Source of the DNA: Neobacillus sp. PS3-40 | GTDB taxonomy: Bacteria > Bacillota > Bacilli > Bacillales > Cytobacillaceae | Assembly: GCF_030915485.1 (NCBI RefSeq) | Contig: NZ_CP133266.1 | Span: forward strand, 1,178,001-1,242,000 | Direction: 5' to 3' | Length of the DNA: 64,000 bases | Shown here: in pieces, positions 9,171 through 18,619 of the stretch | How the letters are laid out: every line of letters begins with the position of its first letter | How positions within the stretch are numbered: position 1 is the stretch's first letter | Translations under genes and position numbers: made by a program | Notes under the pieces: model-generated | The model's input: the letters and a program-made list of their open reading frames with translations, nothing else | Databases searched by the model: none | Told to the model about the DNA's origin: nothing

Positions 9171-9857
9171 TCAATTTTCATTATCGACTTTGGAAAGTTC
9201 TTCAACCTTTGTCGGTTTCCAGCCTTGGCCATCTTCCCATTGAATATAAACACGGTACTTTTGTGTTTTGTCTTTCGAGGACACAGTCCCAACAGAACCA
9301 TTTGAAGTGCTTTTATCCCTTCCTAAAAACCATACAGTCATATTACTTTGATCTAAACCAGTTGCATAGGAAATGGCATTTAACATTTCTTGCCAATCTG
9401 TTGAATCTGAACTATATACAGGGGCATGCTCGCCTGTTTGTGCAGTCCCAACTGGCTTCCAATCAGGATTCTCAACTGTTTTTTGGACTTCAGGAGTATC
9501 ACCGCCCTCTGTTGTAACCGCTTGTGATTCATCCGCATTTTCAATGGTTGACGAATCATCTGATCCTGTTTCATCACTTTGTTGACTATCATCCAAAGCA
9601 GTTGAATCTTGACTGTCAGATGATGCAGTCTCTTGATCCTCCTTATTACCTTTATCTTTATGTACGGGCTGTTTCGCTTCTGTTTTTTGTACATCTTTTT
9701 TTGGTGATGCATTATCATTATCAGACGAAAAAATAGTGTATGCGACAAAAGCAATTAATAAGAGAACAAACACGATAAGACCATTTAAAATAATATTTGT
9801 TTTCTTTCTTTTTGCCCTGTAACCCGAACGCGAACTGGAATGAAAATCATTATTCAA
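9171..9857 (-). CDS. yrrS: DUF1510 family membrane protein YrrS
   Basis: A 228-residue protein: basic cytoplasmic N-terminus, one transmembrane helix (about 24-44), a long Asp/Ser/Gln/Thr-rich extracytoplasmic linker (about 50-130) and a folded C-terminal DUF1510 domain. The start is TTG 9857 behind AGGAGGGG. The gene lies just downstream of pbpI, as in B. subtilis, which points to the cell envelope. Its biochemical role is unknown. Confidence 0.87.
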   Translation of the reverse strand: MNNDFHSSSRSGYRAKRKKTNIILNGLIVFVLLLIAFVAYTIFSSDNDNASPKKDVQKTEAKQPVHKDKGNKEDQETASSDSQDSTALDDSQQSDETGSDDSSTIENADESQAVTTEGGDTPEVQKTVENPDWKPVGTAQTGEHAPVYSSDSTDWQEMLNAISYATGLDQSNMTVWFLGRDKSTSNGSVGTVSSKDKTQKYRVYIQWEDGQGWKPTKVEELSKVDNEN

Positions 9858-9941
9858 AATATACCCCTCCTAAATATAAGGTTGCCAACATTCTACCATG
9901 AGTTGATAAAAACTTGAACCCCTTTGCATTGTCTTTTGGAA

Positions 9942-11693
9942 CTATCGGTCATTGACATAGAGCATTTTAACCATATCTGTAAATAACTGATTTACCCCTC
10001 CCTCATCATCAAAAACATCTAAATTGACAGTAACAAGTGCATATTTGGGATGATCATATGGAAAATAACCTGCAAACCATTTATTATGCAATTGTTTTCC
10101 ATTCTCATATTTTCCTGTTTCAGCTGTCCCTGATTTGCCAGCTACATCATATGGCAGATTTTGAAACCATCTCCCTGTACCATTGGGATTCAGTACAACT
10201 TCCCTTACTAGCCTTTGAAGCTTCATAGCTGTATAAGGAGAGATTTTTTCCCCTGGTAAGTCCTTTTCTTTAAAATCTATCATAGTGGTGCCATTTTTAT
10301 ACTCAATTTTTGAAACTGCTCGTACCATTTCTTTGTCCCCACCTCTTGCAATAGTTGCCATCATATTAGCTACCGCTAAAGGTGTCGCCCTTACTTCGTG
10401 TTGTCCAATTCCTGTCATGGCAACATAATTACGATCCTTTCGCTCTTTCTCAGATAAAAACACCCTTCCTTTCTCTTCTTCGTTTAGTTGTTTAAAATTA
10501 CTTGAGTGGTATACATCTCCACTCCAGCCGACTGGTCCAACCAAAGAAAGTCTTTTTGCATAATCATCTAAAAGTTCCGGGTCAATATCTGATAATTCCT
10601 GGGCAAGTTGCCCAAATGTATGATTGCAACTTCTTGCAAAGCTATCTGTAAAGTCAAGCATTCCATAATTATACTTTAATTCTGGTTTACCATTTATTTT
10701 TTTGCTGCAATCAAAGCGGCGTGATACCCCATCAAGGTTATGGTCTATAGCAGCAGCAGCTACAACGGTTTTAAAGACTGACCCCATAATTTGTTGATTC
10801 AGCATCTCGTTTGTCATGCCAATTCCACTGTATGGATTCCTTTTATCAATTTTTGGGCGCGAAACCATTGCTAAAATACTATTGTCTTGTAGATTAAGTA
10901 AAACCAGTCCGCCCTTTTGAATTTTATACCTATCTACTAGATCTTCCGCACGTTCCTGTATGTTTCGATCAATTGTCGTACGAACATTTGCTGGATAAAA
11001 TGGATTGGCTGGGTCAACATACCTGACATTTACTCCAAACAGAGGAGCTCCATCACCATCAACATGATAAATTAGCTTAGATTTACCTTCAGGTAAAAGA
11101 AATTCATCGAAGCTCGCCTCAAGACCAGATACACCAATTAACGTTTTATCTGATAGCTTTTTATTTGGATAGCGTTTATTTAAGAGCCTTGAATTTTCAC
11201 CGATAAGGCCTAGTAACTGCTCAGAAGGGATATGTGACCTTTCCATATTTTTTTCAATTGCAAATACGCCCGGAATTTTCAATGCATTAAGTTGTTCCAT
11301 TTGTGAAGTGGTTAATTCAAATGGATTCGGTTCACCGAGCGCAAATGGTTTTTTCGCCTTATCGACAGCCACCTTCACTAATTGCTCTGAAAAGCCAGTA
11401 ATTTTCGCTACCTTGCCTATATCCCATTTCATATTTTTCAAAAAAGGGAAGAGGACAAGAACGGATGCTTTTTTGTGTGTTAGTCCCTCACCGTTACGAT
11501 CAAGAAAATTTCCTCTTCCATTATCGACCACTAATTCTTGTGAACGTTGTTTCACACTTTGCTCAAATAAGTTAATATTGTGTTTTGAAAAAGTTGTGGT
11601 TGAAAATATCTGGATCTCCATCAAACGACCTAATAACAACGACAAACAAATAATACAAATGAATAGCCATCCTCTAGCTCGTCTTTTCCACAT
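9942..11693 (-). CDS. pbpI: Class B penicillin-binding protein PbpI
   Basis: A 583-residue D,D-transpeptidase that cross-links peptidoglycan. It has an N-terminal transmembrane anchor (about 10-25), a dimerisation domain, and the transpeptidase domain with SVFK (S305 catalytic), SCN (355-357) and KSG (520-522). ATG 11693 is chosen: it stands immediately after a hairpin and U-run, with the only good ribosome binding site (GAGGTG) inside the 3' arm of that hairpin. The GTG at 11702 lies inside the stem. It follows greA and precedes yrrS. The hairpin suggests reduced or conditional translation. Confidence 0.93.
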   Translation of the reverse strand: MWKRRARGWLFICIICLSLLLGRLMEIQIFSTTTFSKHNINLFEQSVKQRSQELVVDNGRGNFLDRNGEGLTHKKASVLVLFPFLKNMKWDIGKVAKITGFSEQLVKVAVDKAKKPFALGEPNPFELTTSQMEQLNALKIPGVFAIEKNMERSHIPSEQLLGLIGENSRLLNKRYPNKKLSDKTLIGVSGLEASFDEFLLPEGKSKLIYHVDGDGAPLFGVNVRYVDPANPFYPANVRTTIDRNIQERAEDLVDRYKIQKGGLVLLNLQDNSILAMVSRPKIDKRNPYSGIGMTNEMLNQQIMGSVFKTVVAAAAIDHNLDGVSRRFDCSKKINGKPELKYNYGMLDFTDSFARSCNHTFGQLAQELSDIDPELLDDYAKRLSLVGPVGWSGDVYHSSNFKQLNEEEKGRVFLSEKERKDRNYVAMTGIGQHEVRATPLAVANMMATIARGGDKEMVRAVSKIEYKNGTTMIDFKEKDLPGEKISPYTAMKLQRLVREVVLNPNGTGRWFQNLPYDVAGKSGTAETGKYENGKQLHNKWFAGYFPYDHPKYALVTVNLDVFDDEGGVNQLFTDMVKMLYVNDR

Positions 11694-11728
11694 AAAAAAC
11701 ACCTCGTCAAAAGTGTTGACGAGGTGTT
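11692..11728 (-). terminator. Perfect 13-bp terminator hairpin that contains the pbpI ribosome binding site
   Basis: AACACCTCGTCAA and TTGACGAGGTGTT pair perfectly around a 5-nt loop, followed on the minus strand by six T and then directly by the pbpI ATG. The GAGGTG ribosome binding site of pbpI is in the 3' arm. It therefore looks like both a terminator for greA and a translation block for pbpI. Confidence 0.88.
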
Positions 11729-11778
11729 ACCATTTCAAACTTAAAAAATAAAGCGTTATCTATTTTTTTATACTTTAA

Positions 11779-12255
11779 TTATTTTATTAAAACGATACGA
11801 ACGCTCATTTCACCGCCTGGAGTTTGAACAGACACTTCGTCACCGACTTTTTTCCCGAGTAAGCTTTTAGCAATTGGAGAGTCATTTGAAATTTTCCCTT
11901 CAAATGGATCTGCTTCAGCACTACCAACAATCGTATATGTTTCTTCTTCGCCATTCGGAAGTTCGATAAATGTTACAGATCTTCCTAAACTAACTGCACC
12001 ACTTGTTGATTCGCTTTCCTCAATAATTTTCGCATTGCGGATCATATTTTCTAATGTTGTTATACGACCTTCTACGAATGCTTGCTCTTCTTTTGCGGAA
12101 TCATATTCAGAGTTTTCCGATAAATCACCAAAACTTCTCGCAATTTTTATCCGCTCTACTACTTCTTTACGTCGAACAGATTTTAAAAATTCAAGCTCTT
12201 GTGCCAGCTTATCTTTTCCAGCTTGTGTCATTGGAAATACCTTTTCTGTAGCCAC
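11779..12255 (-). CDS. greA: Transcription elongation factor GreA
   Basis: A 158-residue GreA: N-terminal coiled coil (about 10-75) with the acidic tip ([13 protein letters not shown]), then the FKBP-like C-terminal domain containing GRSVTF and [16 protein letters not shown]. It stimulates cleavage of backtracked RNA by RNA polymerase. It starts at GTG 12255 with AAGGAGTG upstream. Length and motifs are typical. Udk is upstream after a 172-base gap, so a separate promoter is likely. Confidence 0.96.
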   Translation of the reverse strand: MATEKVFPMTQAGKDKLAQELEFLKSVRRKEVVERIKIARSFGDLSENSEYDSAKEEQAFVEGRITTLENMIRNAKIIEESESTSGAVSLGRSVTFIELPNGEEETYTIVGSAEADPFEGKISNDSPIAKSLLGKKVGDEVSVQTPGGEMSVRIVLIK

Positions 12256-12427
12256 AACTATTCACTCCTTCTAGTCTTCACAATCCCCCAAAGATTGTGT
12301 TCTAATTATGTACGGCATTATACCCTTCCTGGCATAATGCACAGGAGCGCGTCCTAGGGTAAGGGCGCGCAATGTAATTCAAATTTAATCTAAAATGAAC
12401 CCTCTATTCTTTTCCTATGCTATTGTT

Positions 12428-13063
12428 TCATAAAAAAGACTTTTGTTCAAGAATTGTTTGAATTTTTGTGACCATTAAATCAATTGCCACATGGTTATGC
12501 CCGCCTTCTGGAATGATGATATCAGCATAACGCTTTGTAGGCTCAATGAATTGATTATGCATAGGGCGAACTACGTTCACATATTGTTCAATTACTGAAT
12601 CCATTGTTCTTTTTCGCTCTTTAATATCACGCATTAACCGCCGAATTATTCTAAGATCAGCGTCTGTGTCAACATAGAGCTTAATGTCCATTAAATTACG
12701 GAGCCGCTCATCTTCAAGAACTAATATACCTTCTAAAATAATAACATCCTTTGGTTCGACTGGAATTACTTCACTTGACCTGGTGTGTATCGAATAATCG
12801 TACACTGGTTTAGATATTTGTTCATATCGTAAAAGTTGCTCAATATGTTGAATTAATAAATCATTGTCGAACGCGAGTGGATGGTCATAATTTGTTTTAA
12901 GCCTTTCCTCAAAAGGTAAATGGCTTTGATCCTTATAGTAATAATCCTGTTCAAGCATTAGGATAGAATGTCCCTTAAAGCTCTCGTAAATAGCTTTCGT
13001 TACACTCGTCTTTCCAGAGCCTGAACCACCGGTTACACCAATAACAACAGGTTTGCGTGACAT
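12428..13063 (-). CDS. udk: Uridine kinase
   Basis: A 211-residue P-loop kinase phosphorylating uridine and cytidine in pyrimidine salvage. Walker A is GGSGSGKTS near the N-terminus, LEQDYYYKD and NYDHP are substrate-site motifs, and LEGILVLED is the Walker B region. AAAGGAG precedes its ATG. It starts one base after the trhP2 stop, so it should be cotranscribed with the tRNA-modification genes upstream. Confidence 0.96.
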   Translation of the reverse strand: MSRKPVVIGVTGGSGSGKTSVTKAIYESFKGHSILMLEQDYYYKDQSHLPFEERLKTNYDHPLAFDNDLLIQHIEQLLRYEQISKPVYDYSIHTRSSEVIPVEPKDVIILEGILVLEDERLRNLMDIKLYVDTDADLRIIRRLMRDIKERKRTMDSVIEQYVNVVRPMHNQFIEPTKRYADIIIPEGGHNHVAIDLMVTKIQTILEQKSFL

Positions 13064-13064
13064 G

Positions 13065-14333
13065 CTAGTTCTCCTTTCGCATCATGTTGTTAGGGTACAC
13101 CGGCTTGTCCAATTTGAATTTTACAATTTGAAGCGGATGACGAGCTGCATCCAGTTCATTCCCATCTTCATCCCAAAGCTTATCAATAACATGAGTAAAA
13201 TTATTAATTTCTGGTCCGAAGAACTCCACTTCACTTCCAGGTTTAAAATAATTTCGTTGCTGCAAGGTAACCATTTGTGATTCTTCGTTATAATCGATAA
13301 CAAGTCCGACAAAGTCAAACTTTGTCTTCTTGCTATGATTACCAAACATTTGCTCTTTATACCCCGGAACACCTTCAAAAAATGCAGTTGCTGTTTCACG
13401 ATTCGCACACTTGTCTAGCTCTTCAAGCCATTCCTTCTTTATAACAAAGTGATCTGGATCAGCACAATATGCATCAACCACTTTCCTATACACACTAACT
13501 ACGGTTGCAATATAGTGGATTGATTTCATACGGCCTTCGATTTTTAAGCTATCAATCCCAAGTTCAATCATAGTTGGAATCGATTGAATCAAATTAAGGT
13601 CTTTCGGACTCATCGCGAAAGGTGAGTCTTCTACCTCAAATTGGGCTGTTTCATTTTGTCCTTCTAATTTGTACAAATCATAGTCCCAACGACAAGACTG
13701 GCAACAACCCCCGCGATTTGAATCTCTAGCTGTCATATGATTACTTAGCGTGCAACGGCCAGAATAGGCAATACACATAGCTCCATGAATGAAGGATTCA
13801 ATTTCGATATCAACTTTTTCTTTCATTTCGCGAATTTCCTCTGCACTCGTTTCACGAGCTAATACCACTCGTTCAAGTCCTTCCTCTTTCCAAAATTGGG
13901 CTGCCTTCCAGTTGGTAAGAGATTGCTGTGTGCTAAGATGAATTTCAATTTCTGGTGCTACACGACGGCAGGTTTCAATAATGAGAGGGTCTGCAACTAT
14001 TATTCCTGCAATCCCAGCCTCTTTCAACCCATGTAAGTATTCCTCTAAACCTGATATATTTTCATTATGTGCAAAAATATTTGTTGTCACATAAATTCTT
14101 GCTCCATATTTACGAGCAAACTCTACTCCTTCTTTCATTTCCTCAAAAGTAAAGTTATCTGCATTCGAACGAAGACCATACTCTTGGCCTCCGATAAATA
14201 CGGCATCCGCCCCATAATGGACAGCAATTTTCAATTTTTCAAGATTGCCGGCAGGTGCAAGAAGTTCTGGCTTCTTAACGATTACACGTTTTCCATTTAT
14301 CATATCTGAAATCTTATCTTTGACGGTACTCAT
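13065..14333 (-). CDS. trhP2: tRNA 5-hydroxyuridine synthesis protein TrhP2 (peptidase U32 family, YrrO)
   Basis: A 422-residue U32-family protein ([13 protein letters not shown] at the start; conserved cysteines in [14 protein letters not shown] and GGCCQSCRW, typical of iron-sulfur or prephenate-dependent hydroxylases of this group). In B. subtilis YrrN and YrrO are required to make 5-hydroxyuridine at tRNA wobble U34, which TrmR then methylates. ATG 14333 is chosen over an in-frame TTG six bases upstream on ribosome-binding-site spacing. It follows trhP1 after an unusual 119-base gap that holds a dispersed repeat. Confidence 0.9.
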   Translation of the reverse strand: MSTVKDKISDMINGKRVIVKKPELLAPAGNLEKLKIAVHYGADAVFIGGQEYGLRSNADNFTFEEMKEGVEFARKYGARIYVTTNIFAHNENISGLEEYLHGLKEAGIAGIIVADPLIIETCRRVAPEIEIHLSTQQSLTNWKAAQFWKEEGLERVVLARETSAEEIREMKEKVDIEIESFIHGAMCIAYSGRCTLSNHMTARDSNRGGCCQSCRWDYDLYKLEGQNETAQFEVEDSPFAMSPKDLNLIQSIPTMIELGIDSLKIEGRMKSIHYIATVVSVYRKVVDAYCADPDHFVIKKEWLEELDKCANRETATAFFEGVPGYKEQMFGNHSKKTKFDFVGLVIDYNEESQMVTLQQRNYFKPGSEVEFFGPEINNFTHVIDKLWDEDGNELDAARHPLQIVKFKLDKPVYPNNMMRKEN

Positions 14334-14399
14334 GGCCAAAAACCTCCTTACAATTGTTGAAAATTTAAATCTTTTTGGAAATAGCTAATTGTCTTCTTG

Positions 14400-14452
14400 C
14401 CCCTTTAGTGAATAACTAGATGGAAAAACAATAATCTATGCGAACACAGCCT
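14400..14452 (-). repeat. Dispersed repeat family 2, end fragment
   Basis: On the minus strand the block begins AGGCTGTGTTCGCATAGATT and continues TATTGTTTTTCCATCTAG. It matches the right end of a larger element at 34.33-34.50 kb. It abuts the trhP1 stop codon and sits between trhP1 and trhP2. Confidence 0.65.
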
Positions 14453-15382
14453 TTAATAAACAGTTTCCTTGAAAAAGAATCCTGTATCTAGTGGTCGATT
14501 TGGAGGCTGAATAGCCTCTATTTGCGATAGAAACTCTTCTTTTTGGCCCTCATATAAGTCTGGGTCCTCAAAAAATAAGTCAATAGCTTTTCGATATGCT
14601 TTTGTTACAGCAAGCAAGTATTCAGGGCTTTTTAGTAGTCCATCTATTTTAAATGTATCTACTCCAGCCTCTAACAAATCCTGTAGCTCATCAATGATAC
14701 AAACATCATTAGGGCTCATGATATGTGTTCCATTTTCATCCTCGAAAATCGGATATTTGTTGTTTCGTTCCTTATCATGCAGAAACATATTTTCTTGTAC
14801 TTTTCGATTTTCAATTTCCATGGATTCACCTTGAAATTCAAAATAATTTCCCAATAAAGACCGTTTTGATTGGAACATACACGTCATCCCATGGACAAGT
14901 ACTTCGACTTCAACCTCTGCATTTTCCTTAATTTCCAGAATTGAATCCATATTGATTTCACGAGCAAGTACGGCCCTTGTAGAACCTTTTCTTCCCCAAT
15001 AATTGCATGAATACCAGTTTGTTCCTGTTGTTTCCGTACTCCAATGGAGCTTCATATCAGGGGCTACTTCCCTAGCTGTCATTAAAACAGCTGGATCTCC
15101 AAAAAAAATGGCATCAGCATTTGTTTCTGATACAAATTGAATATAGTCCTTCAACTCTTCAATTTTATCATTATGGAAAATAGCATTCATCGCAACGTAA
15201 ACCTTTTTTCCGTTTGAATGGCCAAGGTCAATTGCTTTTTTAACTGTCTCACGATCAAATTCACCAGCAAGACGCAAGCCATATCTTTGTTCACCTACCA
15301 CAAATGCGTCTGCACCCGCTTTAGCAAGTGGCAAGATGTCATCAATGGTTACGGGAGTTACTAATAATTCTGGTTTATTCAT
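14453..15382 (-). CDS. trhP1: tRNA 5-hydroxyuridine synthesis protein TrhP1 (peptidase U32 family, YrrN)
   Basis: A 309-residue U32-family protein, shorter than TrhP2 as usual for the YrrN member. It shares the N-terminal barrel motif (ADAFVVGEQRYGLR) and the VHGMTCMFQSKRSL Cys-containing motif. It works with TrhP2 to hydroxylate U34 of tRNAs. Its ATG overlaps the trmR stop (ATGA), with GAGGTGAT as ribosome binding site. The stop codon touches a dispersed repeat, so the last residues may have been altered by that insertion. Confidence 0.88.
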   Translation of the reverse strand: MNKPELLVTPVTIDDILPLAKAGADAFVVGEQRYGLRLAGEFDRETVKKAIDLGHSNGKKVYVAMNAIFHNDKIEELKDYIQFVSETNADAIFFGDPAVLMTAREVAPDMKLHWSTETTGTNWYSCNYWGRKGSTRAVLAREINMDSILEIKENAEVEVEVLVHGMTCMFQSKRSLLGNYFEFQGESMEIENRKVQENMFLHDKERNNKYPIFEDENGTHIMSPNDVCIIDELQDLLEAGVDTFKIDGLLKSPEYLLAVTKAYRKAIDLFFEDPDLYEGQKEEFLSQIEAIQPPNRPLDTGFFFKETVY

Positions 15383-16029
15383 TTCGTATCACCTCTTTTT
15401 CTACTAATGGCTACCCCATCTCCGACAGGCAAAATAATTGTGCTATATTCGGGATGATTCATTAACCAATAGTTAAATTCATCTATTTTTTTCACAAGAT
15501 TTCTAGTTCGTTTAGATTCAATTTCCTTCTCACAAACAAGTCCTTTAAACAATACATTGTCTGTAATAATGACACCATCTTCTCTTAAATACTTGGAGTA
15601 AATTTCAAAGAATTTTTTGTATTGCCCTTTTGCAGCGTCAATAAAAATCGCATCAAATTGTGCATGTAATTGGATCTCTTCCTCTACTTCTAGAGCATCA
15701 CCTTTTACAAGAATAATTTGATCATTCAATTGGGAACGATTGATAAATTCTTCTGCATGAAGGATACGTTCTTCATCCCGTTCTATCGTAATAATCTTCG
15801 TGTCAGGAAGTGCATAAGCCATTCTTAAAGCGGAATAACCTATTGCTGTTCCAACCTCAAGGATTTTATTTGAACCCTGTATTTTTAAAATTTGGAGCAA
15901 TGCTTCAATTCCCGTAAGCTCCATGATAGGAATATTATGCTGTTTGGCAAAGCTCTCCATTTCAGAAAGCAATTCATTTCGGGCAGGTATTAGGCCCTCG
16001 ATATAAGAATGCAACTTCTCATTTAACAA
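15379..16029 (-). CDS. trmR: tRNA 5-hydroxyuridine methyltransferase TrmR (YrrM)
   Basis: A 216-residue O-methyltransferase of the caffeoyl-CoA/catechol type: KILEVGTAIGYS is the SAM loop, IITIERDEER the ribose-binding acid, DAIFIDAAKGQY the metal-site Asp region, ITDNVLF the next ligand. TrmR converts 5-hydroxyuridine to 5-methoxyuridine at tRNA position 34. I choose TTG 16029, with GAGGTG eight bases upstream, because it restores the family length of about 217. The longer frame to 16107 adds an unconserved Cys-rich start. It is first in the trmR-trhP1-trhP2-udk unit. Confidence 0.9.
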   Translation of the reverse strand: MLNEKLHSYIEGLIPARNELLSEMESFAKQHNIPIMELTGIEALLQILKIQGSNKILEVGTAIGYSALRMAYALPDTKIITIERDEERILHAEEFINRSQLNDQIILVKGDALEVEEEIQLHAQFDAIFIDAAKGQYKKFFEIYSKYLREDGVIITDNVLFKGLVCEKEIESKRTRNLVKKIDEFNYWLMNHPEYSTIILPVGDGVAISRKRGDTK

Positions 16030-16269
16030 GCTGCCGTCACCTCTATCCTTTAGACATGAAAAAATAGCGTTCACAGAAAAGCAGCAGCATAATCGGATAC
16101 GTTCCATCCAAATTATGCTATTAAAGGGCAGTGGTAGTCTGCATCCTCGCCATACAGTGAGTTACGCTATAGCTTGTACTATTTATTAAACACTTGAGCT
16201 ATTTTAACACAAAACATGCATAAATCTCAACTCCCAACCAAAGTTGGAAGCAAGATTTGAAATCTACCA

Positions 16270-17406
16270 TTATTTTTTACTGGAAATATGTTTTGCCTTT
16301 TCTTGATTATGTTCTTCCAATGTTTTTGTAAAAATGACACTGCCATCATTCGTTGCAAGAAAATAATAATAACTAGTTTCCGCAGGGTTTAGTGCAGCCT
16401 CAATAGACGATTTCCCAGAATTTGAAATAGGTCCGGGTGGAAGCCCATTATTTTTATAAGTATTATAAGGTGAGTTCACCTCTAAGTCTTGGTATAAGAC
16501 CCGATCTTTATGCTTCCCTTGGGCATAGAGAACGGTTGGATCTGTTTGCAAGGGCATTCCCTTTTTAAGACGATTATAAAATACACTTGAAATATTATGA
16601 CGATCTACTTTTCCAGTCGCCTCTTCTTCTATAAGAGAAGCCATTGTTACTAGCTGATGAACTGAAAGGTTCTTTTGTTTTCTTTGTTCTTGATAGGTAG
16701 CTAAAACAGATTTCGTTTTATCTAGCATTGATGCAACAATTTCATCCACTGAAAGATGTTGTTTATAAAACGGATACGTTGCAGGGTATAAATAACCTTC
16801 AAGAGGGTATTTTATCTTATTATTGAAAATTTCATTTGTTAATATGTCTGGGTATTTTGCTACTAGTGTTTTTAGGTAGGTTTTATCGTTCAATCGATTA
16901 AATACTTCATCATCCGATTTCTTTGTTGCTTTGGCAATAAGATGGGCAATTTCTTTTAATTGCTTTCCCTCTGGAACTGTAATTGCCACAATGGGTTTTT
17001 GCATCAACTTTCCTGTCTTTAAACGACTAACAATCTCAGAAATATTCATGGAAGGGCTAAAACGATATTCCCCAGCCATAAAGCCACTTTCATTCTTAAA
17101 CTTCACATAGTATTTAAAAACCCTAGCATCTTTGATAATTCCCTTTAATTCTAATGTCTCACCAATTTTCGTGACTGACGAACCAATCGGAATTTCAACT
17201 TGTTTCTGCACTTTACTTTTAGGATCAACAGGTTTCATTGCTGACTTTATATAAAAGTATCCACCACTGACAATAATTGCAGCTACTAGAATAAGCAAAA
17301 GTGAAACGATCAATACGATTCTTCTGACAATCCTTACTTCACTTTGATGTTCCATAATTTTTTGTTGAATCAATTCTTTAGTTGCCTCTTTATCATTACT
17401 TGTCAT
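16270..17406 (-). CDS. mltG: Endolytic peptidoglycan transglycosylase MltG
   Basis: A 378-residue YceG-family membrane protein. It has a cytoplasmic N-terminus, a transmembrane helix (about 27-52), then an extracytoplasmic LysM-like part and catalytic domain with the essential Glu in MASLIEEEA and the conserved YNRLKKGMPLQTDPTV and NSPYNTY. It cuts nascent glycan strands and limits their length. GGGAGGGG precedes ATG 17406. A terminator separates it from yrzB upstream, so it is transcribed from its own promoter. Confidence 0.94.
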   Translation of the reverse strand: MTSNDKEATKELIQQKIMEHQSEVRIVRRIVLIVSLLLILVAAIIVSGGYFYIKSAMKPVDPKSKVQKQVEIPIGSSVTKIGETLELKGIIKDARVFKYYVKFKNESGFMAGEYRFSPSMNISEIVSRLKTGKLMQKPIVAITVPEGKQLKEIAHLIAKATKKSDDEVFNRLNDKTYLKTLVAKYPDILTNEIFNNKIKYPLEGYLYPATYPFYKQHLSVDEIVASMLDKTKSVLATYQEQRKQKNLSVHQLVTMASLIEEEATGKVDRHNISSVFYNRLKKGMPLQTDPTVLYAQGKHKDRVLYQDLEVNSPYNTYKNNGLPPGPISNSGKSSIEAALNPAETSYYYFLATNDGSVIFTKTLEEHNQEKAKHISSKK

Positions 17407-17506
17407 TTAGGCTCCCCTCCCTTTTGACAGGATCATACATTTTCTTTAGTATAATTCTCAATGTAATTATTTGAGCATACAGGATGAAAAATGTCAATTC
17501 AACACG

Positions 17507-17538
17507 AAAAGGATGGCCCTTTGGGTCATCCTTTCCTG
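17507..17538 (-). terminator. Terminator of the yrzL-ruvX-yrzB unit
   Basis: AAAGGATGACCC / GGGCCATCCTTTT stem on the minus strand, loop AAA, then TTTTCG, just after the yrzB stop. Confidence 0.8.
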
Positions 17539-17551
17539 TTTATTTTACTAA

Positions 17552-17845
17552 TTATTCTTCCTCGTCATCTTTTTCTTCAAGGAAGGTATTTAACATTTCT
17601 TCAATCATATCCCATTCCTCATCGGTTTCGATTGGCATTAATTCGCCATCTTCACCGTCTTCAGTAGGCATGAAAGCTGAAGCATGAATTTCAATATCAT
17701 CTGCATCGTCTTCTTCTGCTCCAACAGGATAATAGAGTACATATGATTTACCGAAATCTTCTGAGTCAAATGTGAAAAGCACTTCACATAATTGTTCATT
17801 ACCGTCTTCATCTACAACTGTTATATTATTTTCTCCGTGTTCCAT
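17552..17845 (-). CDS. yrzB: DUF1292 family protein YrzB
   Basis: A very acidic 97-residue protein of the DUF1292 family, beginning [16 protein letters not shown] and ending in an Asp/Glu-rich tail. Its function is unknown. It follows ruvX by 12 bases with AGGTGAAG before ATG, matching the conserved Firmicute order yrzL-ruvX-yrzB downstream of alaS. Confidence 0.88.
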   Translation of the reverse strand: MEHGENNITVVDEDGNEQLCEVLFTFDSEDFGKSYVLYYPVGAEEDDADDIEIHASAFMPTEDGEDGELMPIETDEEWDMIEEMLNTFLEEKDDEEE

Positions 17846-17857
17846 ATCTTCACCTCA

Positions 17858-18274
17858 TTAATTTTTACTATCAAGAAAGCCTTGTAAAATCAGTACTGCC
17901 GCTAGTTTATCAATAACTTTTTTTCTTTTCTTCCTGCTTACATCTGCTTCTAATAAAACCCTCTCCGCAGCCATTGTTGTTAGGCGCTCGTCCCACAATA
18001 CGGTTGGCAAAGAGAATCTCTGTTCAATCTCATTTGCGAACTGCTTGCTTGCCTCTCCACGTGGACCAATTGTTCCATTCATGTTTTTTGGAAAGCCAAT
18101 GACTACTTGACTTACTTGATACTCTTTTATTATTTCACCAATTTCCTCGAAACCAAACTCCGATTTCTCCTCATTGATTTTTAAAGTTTTCAGCCCCTGT
18201 GCTGTCCACCCTAATTCATCGCTGAGTGCGATACCGACTGTCTTCGAGCCGACATCTAGTCCCAATATACGCAT
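17858..18274 (-). CDS. ruvX: YqgF/RuvX family putative pre-16S rRNA nuclease
   Basis: A 138-residue RNase H-fold protein. [17 protein letters not shown] carries the first catalytic Asp, LWDERLTT holds the conserved acid and Thr, and the C-terminal helix has the last Asp (KKVIDKLAA). The family is annotated as a Holliday junction resolvase homologue, and in E. coli acts in 16S rRNA 5' maturation; which activity applies here cannot be told. It starts 2 bases after the yrzL stop. Confidence 0.93.
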   Translation of the reverse strand: MRILGLDVGSKTVGIALSDELGWTAQGLKTLKINEEKSEFGFEEIGEIIKEYQVSQVVIGFPKNMNGTIGPRGEASKQFANEIEQRFSLPTVLWDERLTTMAAERVLLEADVSRKKRKKVIDKLAAVLILQGFLDSKN

Positions 18275-18276
18275 GA

Positions 18277-18543
18277 TTAGCCCTCTCGTTGCTGTTTTAG
18301 ATAGGATTTTACGAGCTCCTCGATAATTTCATCGCGTTCGAGCTTTCTAATAATGTTACGGGCATCTTGATGACGTGGAATGTAAGCTGGATCACCAGAT
18401 AAAAGGTAGCCTACAATTTGATTGATCGGATTATATCCTTTTTCCTGCAAGGCATTATACACTTTTAAAAGAACGTCATTCACATTATGTTCAAAAGGCT
18501 CTTCAGGAAAATTAAATCGCATCGTTTTGTCAAATGAGCTCAT
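18277..18543 (-). CDS. yrzL: IreB family regulatory protein (YrzL)
   Basis: An 88-residue DUF965/IreB protein with the hallmark [23 protein letters not shown]. In Enterococcus, IreB is a substrate of the Ser/Thr kinase IreK and affects cephalosporin resistance; its role in Bacillus is less clear. ATG 18543, giving MSSFDKTM, has GAGGTG six bases upstream. An in-frame GTG nine bases earlier overlaps that site and is rejected. Possible phospho-acceptor Ser and Thr residues are at the N-terminus. Confidence 0.92.
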   Translation of the reverse strand: MSSFDKTMRFNFPEEPFEHNVNDVLLKVYNALQEKGYNPINQIVGYLLSGDPAYIPRHQDARNIIRKLERDEIIEELVKSYLKQQREG

Positions 18544-18619
18544 TTTATGCACCTCGCAATTTTAGATAGAGGAGTATATTGTAAACATTACCTTCATATT
18601 ACACTACTTTATCCTATTA

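Noticed and set aside
9149-9517. 122-codon rightward frame opposite yrrS
   Set aside because: It overlaps the conserved C-terminal domain of YrrS and has no family resemblance; treated as a shadow.
12256-12427. GCGCG...GCGCGC inverted repeat near 12354-12372 as the udk terminator
   Set aside because: The stem is short and no T run follows in the udk direction, so it was not called.
16030-16107. Longer TrmR start giving a Cys-rich N-terminus
   Set aside because: TTG 16029 has the proper ribosome binding site and gives the family length; the extension is not conserved.
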